From Echiichthys vipera (taxonomy: Eukaryota > Chordata > Actinopteri > Perciformes > Trachinidae), in assembly GCA_963691815.1 (NCBI GenBank), contig OY829655.1, positions 16,476,151 through 16,540,150 of the forward strand: a DNA stretch of 64,000 nt, read 5' to 3'. Made by a program: the position numbers and the translations under genes. This document shows positions 14,613 to 28,243 of this stretch, piece after piece (the stretch's first letter is position 1; the number at the start of each line of letters is the position of its first letter). The notes under the pieces are model-generated. The model was not told the origin of the DNA, ran no database searches, and was given only the letters and a program-made list of their open reading frames with translations.

Positions 14613-16719
14613 GCAGCCTGCGAGAGTCCCTGACGAGGGGTAGAAATGCTGCCCTCTGTCAGCAGTGTTCATTTCTCCCCCACACATTCACACACTGAGA
14701 GGAAGGCACAAGTACGGCGTGGGTCCCACACTTGCCTTTGACTCGGAAGTCATCTCCGTGTCTTCCTCTTCTGTCAGAGACAGTGCGAAATAGAGGAAGC
14801 ACAATGGCCAGACTGTGCTCCCTGTTGTGTCGGAGGCTCAGCACTGTGTGGTCCTTACTGTAGATGACTTGTTCTGTTGGGGGGGGTTCCCAGCTTCCGT
14901 TGCATACATATGGAAAAGGATGGAAATGGTGGCTCTGAGTGGGTTTATGAATAAGAAAGGTCACAAAAGGGCTGCGGCTATGACACAGATGGACAGCCCA
15001 CTCAGCAGTTTTCGCTGCCGCACTTGGGGGAAGAAAATGAGCACTTGAAGGTTTCAATGAAGCGTTAGCTCTACATAGGCATTTTCACTGTGGCACCTTA
15101 CCAGGCTATGTATTCACTGTCTCACTGTCATATAAAATCAGCACTCGGCCACTGGCCATAGCATGAACCACCAACACACGGAGGGACTGCAGGCAGGGGC
15201 TTGCAGATGTAACCGGTAGGCAATCTCCAATCTCCTGGGAAATGGTCGGAAATTACAGGGTCCCCGAACTGTCAGCAGTTCATAACAAATTTAAGCTGTA
15301 ATCATAGGATTCTGACAGTGATATCATAAGATATTATAATGATCACTTAGGGTGAATCTCAGGGTGCAAGCAGTAAACGCAACTTTTTTTTGTTTTGTTC
15401 TTTGCAGCGTGCGTGGTGTTCTGTACACCGGAGGCCTTTGGGTTCGTTGTCTGAAAGCCTTCATCGTTCAAGCTCTCTTTCTATAACTAAACAAAACACT
15501 CAACACTGGTTTCCATGGCAACATGTAGAATCAAATCTGGAACAGTTGGTACTGAGTATAGCGCTACCTGTACACACATGAACACATATTCACAAGCAGG
15601 ATGGCACAGTTTTGCTCCAACATCAAGGTGCTGTAAATGTCAGAAGACTGTATCTTTCGACATGTGCTGCTTCACAGAGAGCTGACATTAAAAAAAACAT
15701 ACATCAAAAAAAATCTATAAGGAAGATCTGGACGTTCCTGGAACCAGAGGTTTACAAAAGTTTGAATGGGAGACCAGTGGAATGAAAAAGACGACAGTTC
15801 TGAGAATATGGCCGACATTTGCTTTGCAACGCATCCCTTTTTTAGTGGGTTGCCATTGGGCTAAACAAAGTTAAAGTAGTTAAGAAGGAACTACACACTT
15901 GCACACAAGTTATGTTTTATTGTAAACTTAATCACATAGATTCTTGATTAACATTTTTTCAGTTTATACAGGTGATTTTTTCCCCCACCAAATTTCTAGC
16001 AGCTTTCCCTGCTTAAAATTGGCTTGTTGAGAATTCAGCCGAACCAAGCTTTTTGAACAACTTGCTCAGATTGTTATACTAAGTGTCTGACTACATAATG
16101 GAAAGATGGTGAAGTCTCATTCTAAAATCTCGTGAAATGACCTGTTGCCGGAAGACAGTGGTGTGGAACTGGAGTACAAGAGAGGGGGTCGCCAGCAGAG
16201 AGAATTTGTTGTGAATTGAAGCTTTGTGTTATCTAAAAGATTTTTTTTCATGTTTGCATATTTCAAAATTGTGCCGACACAATGTGGAGCTACACTTTGC
16301 ACAGCTTTCTTAGACTAACGTTGGCTGAAGCTGTGGCTTGTTGTGCTAAAAATGGATCCTTATACTCAGGACCATCAGGTCTGCAGTTTGATTGGGACAC
16401 TACTGCCAGCCAAAGAAGAGAAGAAATCTTACCACAGCACATTTTCCTGAAGAAAAATGCTGTTCCACGGGTGGAGAGCTGCATACAGAGCAGAGACATG
16501 CTAATAATATTAGCTAAACTGCACTAGTAGCTACATACCAAAGCATGGCAGGATAACAGCAACTTCTCCATTGACATTTATATAATGTAGTCCGACACTT
16601 ATAATAACATCCTGAGCCTTGTCAGTGGACGTACAGTGACAGTCGTTGTTGCCCCACTTGATTACATTGCAGCCCGGTTCATGGCGGCCAGGCTGCAGTG
16701 GATTTTGCATTTGTATTTT

Positions 16720-17050
16720 TTATGTCTTTGTAGGGATTTTTAATCTCCTAAGAATCATTTTATTTGTGGCTGTTTTGCGTCTTTTGAGTCATTATGTTTC
16801 TTTGTGGTGGGTTTTTGTCCCTTTATGGGCCATTCTGTATCTCTTTGTGGTTCTTTTGGGTCTTTCTGGTCATTTTAAGTTTCTCTGAGGTGGATTTGGA
16901 ACTCTGAGATGGGTTTTTTCCTCGTTGTGGGACATTTTTCACCAGGCTGTTGTTGTTTTACGTCGTGTGTGCTCATTTTGCATCTCTTTTGTGGTTGTTT
17001 TGTGCCTCTTTGTAGTCATTCTCTATTTCTTTATAGTCATTTGACTTTCC
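16720..17050 (+). repeat. degenerate minisatellite (TTTGTGGTCATTTTG-type unit)
   Basis: Irregular tandem units of about 25-35 bp built from CTCTTTGTGGT, GTCATTTT and TTTTGTGTCTC variants. Open frames here are a by-product of low complexity. Confidence 0.5.
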
Positions 17051-17785
17051 AACAACAAATGTTAAACAGTCGCTTCATACAGAAGTTCTGATCCAGGGTC
17101 TCTGTTTCAGTACCCAGTAGCACCTTTCAATAATCCATGCATGGTACTAATAAGCCAACTACCTATCACATTATGACTCTGGTAAGGGGGCCCCTAAAGG
17201 TGCCACCCCTTTGGCCACACCTGTGCCTGGAACATTAAAAGCAAGGTAAAAGACAGAAAAGATATTGAGAACACCATCAACCTGGGTGAAGCTTCAGGCC
17301 GAAAGCAATTCCCAGCTTGCGGCTCTCCGCGTAACAGAGACTCTTCATGAGCCTTGATCCCTACCACTCCACCCACTTACATAGGATTGGCTACATGTAA
17401 GAGTTACGGCCCGTGGCTCACTCTGATTGGCCGTTGGGGTTTTCGCCATATTCATTTCACCTGTTCAAGACCCATCAGAACTATAAAGTTCCAGCAGGGT
17501 TATATGGTGTTGATATGGGACAAGGACAGGATTTGGCAGTGTGAGAAATGCCACCTGCTGTGTGTCTCAGCTGCCCATCCTTCCATGGAAACCACACCCT
17601 TGGGTGCCCGCTGACAGCACTGGCACAATGAGGGGTGAGAAACACTAAAGTTTATATTTGGCATGTAACATTCAGCTGGAAATTTGCAGCTTTTCTGTTT
17701 CTCCAGTTCCTCAAGCTGCGTGTGAACATATCTACATGTACATAACCCCCCACCCACTCCAAACACTCATATCCACAAGCTATAT

Positions 17786-17840
<55 letters not shown>

Positions 17841-17864
17841 CACACACACACACACACACACACA
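17786..17864 (+). repeat. (CA)n microsatellite
   Basis: About 38 CA units with one AACG interruption near 17838. Confidence 0.9.
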
Positions 17865-20229
17865 GGGATATAGAAAAGGAAGGAGAGACAGAGCAGCTGT
17901 TACATCTTCAAATTACTTCCCCCCAAAAAAAGAACTTGGGCACAAACTGCGCCACTCATAATCATTATTTATAAATCATTAAATATTCACGTGCAGCACA
18001 TTTAAAATTCCAGCAATTCATCAAACCCTGCTTAGATTAAAAAAAACAGCATCCTCAAACATCTGCTCAAACCAATGTTGGCCTGTCCCATAGAGGATTG
18101 GGATGGTGGTCAGACTTTTATTTTTGCACAAACAAAGAGTTTATTAGAATTTATTAGAAATACTTTCAGTCATCCGAAACGTTGGATTTCTAATGCAATG
18201 CTAACAGCGTGCAGTATTTCAACTTTTTATTGTATTTAAACTAACAGAGGTTGACTTCAACCAGCCATTGAGAATGCATCATCGGTGACAAATTTCTTTG
18301 CAGATAGAAGAAAACGGCTTCAGTGGTTCAGTTCAAGGACACTTCATGCCTCTCATCTCTAATTAGAGAGGGGTTTATGTTACTTCTACCATGGTCCGTC
18401 CCTCCATTACTCCCATCATTCAGTACTAACCAGAGGTAATGCGTAATGATAATAAAAACAGGCAGAAGAAGCCCCCCCTTCATCTCTTATTGCATGAATG
18501 TTTTTTCTCTCTCAGTACTGTTTTACTTCTCTCATCTCCTGTATATTCTGGTGATGTAGTATAAACAGAAAAATGTGAGGTTTGGGATGGTCAGCAAAAG
18601 AAATCCTCCTCATCCCCGCCACACCTTCCACGACTTCTCCCTGCTGCTCCTGAGAGTCATCTAGCATATTACGTCCTGGTTGTACTGAACGTAATTCTGC
18701 AGTAACGTATTACTCACGCAACAGGTTAGTTTGGTGAAATGTGAATGGCAGCTTACTGAGAAATTATCTCTACATTTGGTGGTGCGCTTTAAAAAAAACA
18801 AATTCCAACTCTCTGGGAGCATAAACAGAGATCCCCAAGGGTCTGATTGACACAATGAATTTACAATGCTCTCACATCTTATCTCGACGCTCCCTTAAGC
18901 TATATACTCTGTTGCACTAGCAAGTCTGTTATCACTTCAGGAGAAAAATACACTTCTCTACTTCCATGAAAAAGTTAATAATTGCTGAACAAATCTAGCA
19001 GTGTTGGTAGAAGGGCTGACGTTAAAACGCAGCAGCTTCAACACACTGAAAACAAAAAGGCTTCAGCCAATACCTGACAAGTAGATAGTCATTATTTTTG
19101 GGAGTGCTAAATAAGTACTTTCTCATTTCTCATTTATTTTTTCACACCTCATGTGCATTATTTTACACCATGGCTCAATCAAAGATAAATTGTTCTTCAA
19201 CATGAAGTCTCCTTCACTCTTAATGAGACAAAAACCTGAGACAGTTTAAAAAAACACACACACTGACAAGGCACAGAATGAACATAGCTGACAGACACCT
19301 CAGGCAGTGTTCCCCTCACTCCACAAAACAGATCACTTTGTGCGATCTCTCCTCGCAGACAGGTGAGGGGGGACACGAGGAGTCAGGAGGAGGGTGCAGC
19401 GGATGTGGCTTTAGAGGGGAGCAGTGCAGTGCCTCCTGCTATCACTCTGGACAAAACCAGAGTCTGAATTGGAGAGCTTCCCCTACACCCAGGATCAACT
19501 GGGGAGTAGTAATGGATTCGGAGTGGATCAACTGATGGCGATCACATTTCGCTGTTTTGACTCAGTGTGCACTGACAAACCCAACACACACACATGTGCA
19601 TGTGCATCACTGTGGTGCAATGCAGATGTTTACACCCATGTCTCGGCTTTGTATCCTAATGTAAGAAAAAAAGAAGGTTTTGATATCATTTAAGATTAAT
19701 CAAAAAACATTAAACTGCAAACTTTGATTTATATGAAGAGTGCCGTTCAACCTGTGTGTATTGTGATACAGCCTAAAGGAGTGTAAGACAAGAGTTAGCA
19801 CTCTCACAAACCCATCACCTGTTTATTTGAGCACATTTTTTACCCCAGCTTAAGTCAAAGGTGTAAAGAGATACTTAGGAAGGGAAAGATCTGATATTGT
19901 TACTATCAAAGGCTAAACAAGCAAGCAAACGTGTATGCTTTTCAGGAAGGCAGCTTTTCATACGTTTACTCCACAGCAACAAGGCTGTCTTCACATGCTA
20001 AATATTACTCATTAATCAGGCTCAAAGAGAAGGATCACGTTAGTGGCTTTGCCCACACCTTCACCACTTCTCCTGTTTGACAGTCAAACAACACTGCATG
20101 CCGTTTATGTAGCACCAATATCAATTAAAGCCGAGTCACACGGTGTTTCCTGCTGTTGCATGGACTCAGCTCACATGCTTCACTTAACAAGATTAGTTAA
20201 CAAGGGTGAGACAATTATTGTTTTCTGAT

Positions 20230-21560
20230 ATTAAAAAAAAGACACCATTAAAAAACTACAAGAGCAAACTGCAACAAAGATGTTTAGGTTTAGATCCAAC
20301 AAACTACATTCTCTAATCCAACTTCTCGTCAAAATTATCTAATCAAGAGTCATTATTCCAATCAAATCTAGACAATATAAATTAAAGAATTATTATTAAT
20401 CATTGCACATAAATGTACTTATTTTCTTTAATGTTTCATGAGTTTTGTTGTTTTCATTATTTCATTGTCAAATGATTAATATCTCAAAGCTTACAATTAG
20501 TATTATAATCAAAAGCGTGGGTGATTATAATAATTAAATAACATGTATCAGAAATATGTTTCACTCACTACGAGAAAAAATTGTTGGTTAATTTGGAATA
20601 ACAGTTATCTCAGCGCTGAAATACAATCAGTTAATATTATGTTACCAACATCATTATAACACTGGTTAAATTAATCATACTAATAAAACTAACCCTGATA
20701 ATTTCATAAACTCTTTTTGAAATATGAAACAAGGTACAACTAATTATTCTGAATATCACAACCAAACACTTCAAATCTTTTAACAATAAAATAAAAAAGA
20801 TAGCTTACTCCTGCTAAAATTACCAGTTTGAAATATCAAAATATGAAATGCATATAAGTGAAATAACAATTCAATAATAATAAATAGGACATCAAAACTT
20901 TCTGTGTCACAATCTTTTCTGGGTTATTCCAAGCATTTATAAAAAGGCCCAATCTTTTACCGTATGAACTTATCAACAGACAAAATTTTGTAACAAAGAC
21001 TAAAATAAACAATCACAAGTTTTGCTGTTAAAATAGAAATTATTTAATAGTTATTCCCACCATACATATTAGCACACTGAAGACATTACACAGCAAAACA
21101 AGCCAGAAATATACAAACAAACATTAAAAGGCAGCTGAAACTACAGCTGTCTCACAAAACCAAGAACTACAGCAGGCCTAAAGATGGGCTCACACTGCTT
21201 CCTACCACCAAACAAATACTGGTGATGTGTTCACTCCTCAACCTCTGTCACTCTAGCAGGCTAGCCATACATTTAATTAAAATCAAACACAACAATAACT
21301 ACAATTAAGATATTATTATCTAAATACAAGATTTAGAAATACAGTTTGAGTATTCTAAACCTGTATTATTAAATAGAAATGTTAGTTCTCAATATGTCTG
21401 ATAAAACTAGAATAGATTAAAATGATATATCAATAAGACATCTAAATAACGACACATACAATATTCACTGAAAAACAACACATATTTTAACATTTTAACT
21501 ATGGGCTAAATCACTGTAAGTATTTCTGCAATAATACACAAATGCTCCAGATAATGACTG
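20230..21560. other. strongly AT-rich block in igf2bp2 intron 2
   Basis: About 1.3 kb clearly poorer in G and C than its flanks, with very many TAAT/ATTA words and no open frame or recognised repeat ends. Could be neutral sequence or a homeodomain-motif-rich regulatory stretch; the sequence alone does not decide. Confidence 0.35.
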
Positions 21561-22508
21561 GGAACTTGTAGGAAGATTTTTAACATGCAAATCAATTATC
21601 ACCGTGGAAAAGCGTGATCATAATATGGAGTTACACCTCCACGTGGGATTTCGCCCATTTTCCACTGATTCAAATCGAAACACCTGTATGTGTCATACGC
21701 TGCACTCACGCCGCCCTCCGCTCATATGGAGGGGATTTCGCTTTAAAGGCCTGTTCAGAAACATACACACACACATCCAGCAGCTCCACACACTGCCTAT
21801 TGGCCACATGCAGGCACATGTATGGACATTAGCTCCTTCTGATTCCGCCTATGGCCGTGCAGTGTGCAGGGCCATCATGGCAGCCATTATGAGGCTGTCC
21901 AACATTGCCATGGCCTACGTGCACACAAAGTGTGGGGAGTGGCGCAGGCTCTGACACCATGTTGCGCCTTGCAGCTTACAAAGCGCCTTCAAAACGAACC
22001 ATAGAGCGAGGAAACTACACAGCAGCTCGAACATGAGACATTTCAAACATACAGATTCTTCTCCACGGTGTGGCACAGAGCAAAAAAACAAAACAAAGCG
22101 AGAGCTGTAATGCAGGAAAGTGTAGCTGCACCGAAGGGGGAGGACTGTGCTGAAAACGCATAAAGTGTGGATCACGTGCTCCTCCACAAGAGGCTTGAAT
22201 ATTTACCTTTTTGTCACGCAACGTAGTCTTTCCCTAAAGCCAAAGGCATTGTTCTGAAACAGGGTGGAGCCATACGCGTTGAGAGAGTATAGGTTACATA
22301 ATCTGCCACAAACGAAGGAGTTTATTACGCATTACGCACAGGGAGAAACATGTTTAATTATTATTTCCATGCAATTAAAAAAGCTCGTGGATTTTCTTGT
22401 GTCTGTACACTGCGTGGACGAGCTGATGGAGAAGCACAAAATATATCAGTGGTGTCGTGGAGTTTGGGGGGGTTTAACCTATAGATGTGCTCACAAACCT
22501 TCAAACTC

Positions 22509-22594
22509 GCGCGCACACACACACAAAAACCGTGTTTCTCTCTCTCTCACGCACACGCACGCGCACACACGCGCGCACACACACATACACACAC
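22509..22594 (+). repeat. interrupted CA/CG-rich simple repeat
   Basis: GCGCACACAC and CACGCACACGCAC stretches separated by a TCTCTC run. Confidence 0.7.
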
Positions 22595-23140
22595 CAACCA
22601 GGGGAGAGGAGGGGGCTGATTGGTATGCAACTCATCGTGCATTGCAGTGTTACAGTCAATAATAAAACCTAACTTTGTCGTGTACGTACAGAGGGAAATA
22701 CAGTCTGGGCGGACCCAAATTATATATGTGCAGCAGCTTATTTGAAAATGTGATTACAGTCTTTATGAGAGATTCAATTAGGACGCAGTTATTACATGTA
22801 TGCACTGTTCATGTTTCACAGTGGGATAGGCCTCGCTGCAGATCACGCGGTATGGCAGCAGCCGACGTGTGTTCTGCGGATGTTGGGACTGAAACTGCTT
22901 CTTTGTCGCTTTCTTTCTTTTGTTTACTCGCCATGTAATTACAGTTCCATCACCGGAAAATAAAACAGCAACAGCGTGGTTGAAAAAAAAAAAAATCACA
23001 CACAGAAGCCGAGAGAACAGGGAAATCTGCGCGCTATATTTCTCAGCGGAAGCCTACAGGTCACACAGTCTGCCATGGGGCGCAATATAGGCGTATGACA
23101 CAAGTGGATGAGTGAGTGTTTGTCAGATTGTTAGGCCTAC

Positions 23141-24533
23141 CTCAGTTTTTTGGGAACAGAGTAGTCTACCTCTATCGGCTTTCCGTGCAATTCTTCACCT
23201 GTAGGGACGAAAATTGATAGTGTAACATTAGCTGCGTGTCATGAAAGCAACAATACAAGCTGGTAGGCCTACACAGCAACACTTTGAATCACTTCACCAA
23301 GTAGGTGCGTCCCCATTCAATCAGCCCCCCCCCCCAAAAAAAAAGTAGACTACACTACACGGGCTCGCTGTGCGCACGGCGGTGGATAAACTGGGTATGT
23401 TTGGATTTTAAAAAAACACAGTGTGACATTTAAAGGGTCACAACTAAGTGGAATCGGCGCCAAAATGAAGCATGATAAGCTTTTATAGTATGGGGGGAAC
23501 GGGCAGCCATGCTTTCCACTCCCACAACCCTCACAGTGCAATGAGGGGTATTTTTTTTCTGCTCCCAGTAAAGAATGCAACATCAAAGAAGGGATGGTTT
23601 TGAAAGGAGAATGACTTTTACTCTATCTATTCTAGGTAGGTGTTTCTTAATTCTCCATGTTGACCCAGTCGGGCGGTGAATATGAAGCGCTCCTCGGCGA
23701 AGCTTGCGGGTTTTCGTTACTATTATGAGTGGCCTGGCGCAGCACGGAATTAGCGTCTCACCTCGTCCCCCCTCAGCTACCTGTTTATTAGCTCTTTCCT
23801 CCGGACCCCCGTGACCCACCTCCAAGACACCTCGTAAAAACATACCCAGACATCAGAGGAACATGGATCTGACAAGTTTTCCGCAGTCGCTTCGCTCTGC
23901 TCTCTTCAATAAAATCAAGATAAAAAATAAGTGAAAAATAATTATGCCTACCCCAACCATCAGACCATCCCATACATTCCAGTGGGTGATTGTAAAGTAG
24001 CGCCCCACACTATCGGAATCTCCAAAATAAAGGTTATTGTGCGCGTAAAATCGCGTTAGGACTGCTCGTGTTTTCTATAGGCAAACGGGCAGTAAAGCCC
24101 CGAGTGTCCTGTGATCGATAAATGATCCAATTTTTTGTTGGAGCGTGCATGGCTCATCTAAAACTCTGATGGCACACACGGATGTGATCGCAAAACACTG
24201 TCAAGAGCAACAACACAGAAATAATAAGAACACGAGCAACGATGAATATTTCGCATTTCGGAAACCATGAGTGGTTTTTTTTTAACCTGATTTCGCAGTT
24301 TGACACGCTGTGAATTTCCCCTGTCACCAGCAGCATCACTTATCAAATCCACACTTACCAGAAAGAATCTCTATAGCCCTTAAGGCCGAGATCGGGTCGG
24401 GGAAGTCCACAAAAGCATAGCCGGATTTCAGTAGGACCTGGTCGGCCACTGGCAGCTTCCTCTCCCCAAAGAGCTCCTTCAAGTCCTCGACAGTGACCGA
24501 AGGACTTAAATTCCCGACATATAGTTTGTTCAT
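23141..24533 (-). CDS. igf2bp2: IGF2 mRNA-binding protein 2, 5' part (exons 1-2 of a larger gene)
   Basis: The family binds and stabilises target mRNAs (including m6A-marked ones) through two RRMs and four KH domains in cytoplasmic RNPs. Exon 1 is 24359-24533: ATG at 24533, protein opening MNKLYVGNLSPSVTVEDL, with RNP2 (LYVGNL) and RNP1-like (SGYAFVDF) motifs of RRM1. It ends in phase 1 at a GTAAGTG donor. Exon 2 is 23141-23198 and continues RRM1 in frame (EELHGKPIEVDYSVPKKL); its acceptor is CTACAG and its donor GTAGGC. Paralog choice: the LFGERKLP and QVLLKSGYAFVD stretches resemble IGF2BP2 more than IGF2BP1 or 3 as I remember them, and the tra2b neighbour agrees (IGF2BP3 pairs with TRA2A). 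Only about 78 residues are in the window; the remaining RRM2 and KH exons should lie to the left. The exon junction seems one residue shorter than in human. Confidence 0.9.
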
Positions 24534-27500
24534 GATCTGAAAGGATCTCGAAGGGGGTATCAGACCTTGAGGGTGAGAGAGTGGCGATATTTAATAAGTA
24601 GAAAATTTTAAATAAAATGCAAAAAAAAATCTGATGGGATTTAAAAAAAAACACGCAGCAATTACCCCTTTAGAAATAACTAAACTATAGGCGACCCCCC
24701 AGCACCAACTCTGGCCCCGGTCTAACTCTTTTAACAGGGACTGGGGGAAAAGTGCCGTTACGCCGCTACTCTGGAGCCAACAAGCACCGCCTCTAAATAA
24801 AATCTCCCTTAAAAATCACAAGAAAAAAATGTTTGGGGGTGCATGTGGAGTCACTCCTGGTTCTCCATCGTAGAAAGTAAATTGGGGTATAAAAGTGGCA
24901 TGATGATCACTGGGTACATTCAGCAAAGGGATGGGCTTAAAGGAGGCAGAGGGGTTATTTCATCAAATCATAATAAGGGCCGTGCCTTCGGTCCCTCCAT
25001 GGTTGGGGAAGTGAAAAAAGAAAAGGGCTACTGTGGAAAATCAAGTCGTTGTCACTGTACTTGTCGACCCAAACAGTGTCACTGATCCCCACAGTTTGCC
25101 TTTTATTTATTTATGAGACAGAAATATGGATTCATGGAGCTGGGTGTAGGCAGGGGGGTCTGAACCTCACCACGGATGCCTGTTTGAGATAGTATCCTAT
25201 AATAAAAAATGTGATTGTATTGAGGATCTTGTAGGAAGATGGCTACATTTAGAAAACTGTAAATAATAAATTAATAAATAAATGAAACAAGACAGAAAGT
25301 GAAACCTTAAAACAGCCTTTGTTGTACATCCTGTCCTTCCAGTGAAGTAAATCTTGCTGTACATCCTTATCCGGGGCCATTGATCAAGGAGTCAGATCTC
25401 AACTTTACACGCTGTTTTTTTCAAAGGTGATGACACTTTCACTTTGCATTTTAACCTGTGGATACTGCAAAGTGTAAAAACTGAGCAAATATTCATTTTT
25501 AGAAGCTGATAAGGAGTCCTCAGGGGATTCCTGGCCCCTCAGTTTTATCAGCACCTTCTATGCAGTGTCACTCAGCCAGTCTGAGCTCATACTCCACAAT
25601 ATGGTATAGCATCTTTGTGTGTGTGTGTGTGTGTTGATCTCAAAACAAAAGCTTAAAGGTAAGGGTGTGGGAGGGCCAACAGGCTGCAGTGCTCGTGCAT
25701 GCATGTGTGTACACCTACACCTACACCAGTTACCGAGGGGCGGAGCCTTTGCCGACAGCACTTGAGTGTCTCTACATGTGACTGGTCTGTGCCTTGGAAC
25801 ATTACTGCCACCCTACTGTAGTGGAGAGAGTGCCAGCAGCAGGAGTGACCATCCTCGCCTTGTTTACGTCAGTGTGTGACCGTAGGAATGTCCAAGCTGT
25901 GGCCTATTTACAAAACAGCGCTTTAGTTAGTTTCCTGATGACATGCTAACACAGTTGTTGCAAGCCTCTCCGCTGCCAGATGAGACTTAGTCAGAGTTCA
26001 ATTGAATGACCCATTCATTTAATTTACTGCTCTAAATCATTACTATATTCATTTTTATTGTACAACTCTTGACATTGAATGTATGATTTGTAAGTTAAAC
26101 AACATCCAGTTATGACATTAACCCACTTGCTTTCGTGTAACCATTTCATTTTCTTTCTTTTTTTTAAGTGAATAAAGACAAAGCAGATACAAGTGACCAC
26201 ATACTCAGGAGTTGCTGCTTCTTTTCTTGTTATAACATGTTATGCAGAATTAGGTCAGTGTGCTGACAAATTGTGCAATCACCCAAAATGATTTCCACTC
26301 AGACAGGATAATTAACCAGAACTGAAAGGGATGTGACATTTAGGAAACACACAGCAACCAGCTGACCAAAACACACACACACACGCATGTAGACTTGTGG
26401 TAGAAGAGGGAGAGAAATGGGCTGAAGTCACTTCCAAGACACGGTCAGGTGCGTGACTGGTGTCTTTTCACTTTCCTCTCTGTCATACATCTGAATCGTA
26501 TTTGTTTTTATTTTTACTTCCTTTTACTTTCTTAAGAGAAAAAAAACCTGCTGATTACCACATCATAGGAAATAAATAGCATCAATAAAACCATAGATAA
26601 AAATAGCATACAACTACATTCATAAAAACTATTAAAGAGGGGTGGGATCAAATAAAACATTCAATCAGCAGCATGTTGTTATACTTTCTCATCCCATGCG
26701 GGTAAAACAGCAGTTTACACATTCATATTAATATCATCTCAAAAAGGTCCATTCTTTTATGTTGTGCTATAAATAAATAAATAAAAAGTAGCTATTTACT
26801 CAAGTATTGCAAAGTACAGCACAGTTTAAAAGAGCTGACGGTTTAAGTGACTGAATGAAAAATGACAATTGAAACAATTGACATTCAACTAGCTCTTACT
26901 AGCACATAAATATATTACTACAGGATACCAAATAGCTTTTAATTGCTAGTACTAATCATACTATTATTTAAAGGGTTACTTTTCTCAAATTACAAAAAAA
27001 AAAACGACTTTGTATTGGAGTGGAGGGAAAATAAATCTCAGAATGGATACTTTGAAACATGGACAAAAAATACGATATCTGCATTGCTGGTCCAACTAGA
27101 TGTGAGATGGTTTTTAAATATATAATTTGTTTGCAGAGACCCTTTATGCTACATCTACAAACTACAGTTAACTGAGACTTCATCAGTCATTCAGTCGCCA
27201 TGTATTATACTGTACTGCACATCATGGATGCTGGAACAGGTTTGGACTTCTGTGTGACCAGTAGGGGTAGATGTTGGACTTAGCAGACCTTGCTTCAACA
27301 CATGTTGAGTAGGAGTTCAAACACTGTACTTGGTGAATTTATTTCGCTGCATTTACTTATGGATTAGTCATCCTCATAGGTTTGTTTAATGACTATAAAG
27401 AGTGTCTGTGCCAAACCAACACCATTTAACACAGTGGCATTTAAAACACAGATTTACAGCTCCTGCTCAGGGAATAATAGCCTTAAAATCAGATTGAATT

Positions 27501-28243
27501 ACCATTTGGTTTCACATCATTATTGCTTGGATTACTGGATAGAAATCTGAGATGTAGGCAAAGATTCAAAAGTCTGGAACCAGGCTAAGGGAATACATAG
27601 CTCTCAAAGTATTTCCCCCAGGGATTATTAGATAAGACAGAACTTTACTTGTGCATTTAGCCATATTCCAGTTCGCAGTATTTCAAGTAATAGTGCTCTT
27701 TTACGGGTAGTGTCACAAGTATGTATTTACAAGAGCTTAACTGTGTTGAGTGATGCCATTCATCTGTTGAATTGACAGTTCAATGGTGGCTGCAAACGCA
27801 CTTCAGTTTTTCGTATTTTTGTTTATGTTGAAATGACTTAAATTCCACAGATATCAGCACACAGCCATGTCTTGCAGTAGTAAAGGGTTTAAAGTGTCTA
27901 TAAGTGCTGTATAAGGAAGGACATGAGTCAAGGTGGAAAAAAAAGCATCTTTCTTTTAATCTGTTCAAAGACGAACACTTACTCAATTTGTATACAAAAA
28001 ATATCTTTTATATCGTATATATCTTTTACGGCAGATGTTGCTTATACCATTAAATTGAAAACATGAGGGGACAGCTTGAGTCAAATGACACTGCTTCAAA
28101 ACTGATCTCAGTAAACCCATACTGGTCATGTGCGTTAAACAAAAGTGTGACGATCACCTTAAGAAACAAGTCCTAGTCTGAAATCAATCATTCCACTCAA
28201 ACATTTCCTGCCTGTGCATGAGAGGGGAGGGGCTTGACAACGT
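24534..28243. other. igf2bp2 upstream region and tra2b 3' UTR/intergenic
   Basis: From 24534 to about 24800 lies the 5' UTR and presumed promoter of igf2bp2; no TATA box was seen close to the start codon. From 28243 leftwards is the tra2b 3' UTR. An AATAAA on the minus strand near 27.34 kb would give roughly 0.9 kb of 3' UTR, but this is a guess. A short GT repeat sits near 25.61-25.63 kb. No coding exon was recognised in this interval. Confidence 0.5.

Noticed and set aside
16646..17091. Hydrophobic open frames resembling membrane proteins
   Set aside because: They come from the T-rich degenerate minisatellite; apparent Phe/Leu/Val richness is compositional.
21604..21954. 116-codon plus-strand frame that looked like a possible exon
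   Set aside because: No family similarity, no convincing splice sites, and GC-richness alone explains the open frame. The repeated CCAT words might be YY1-like sites but are too few to claim.
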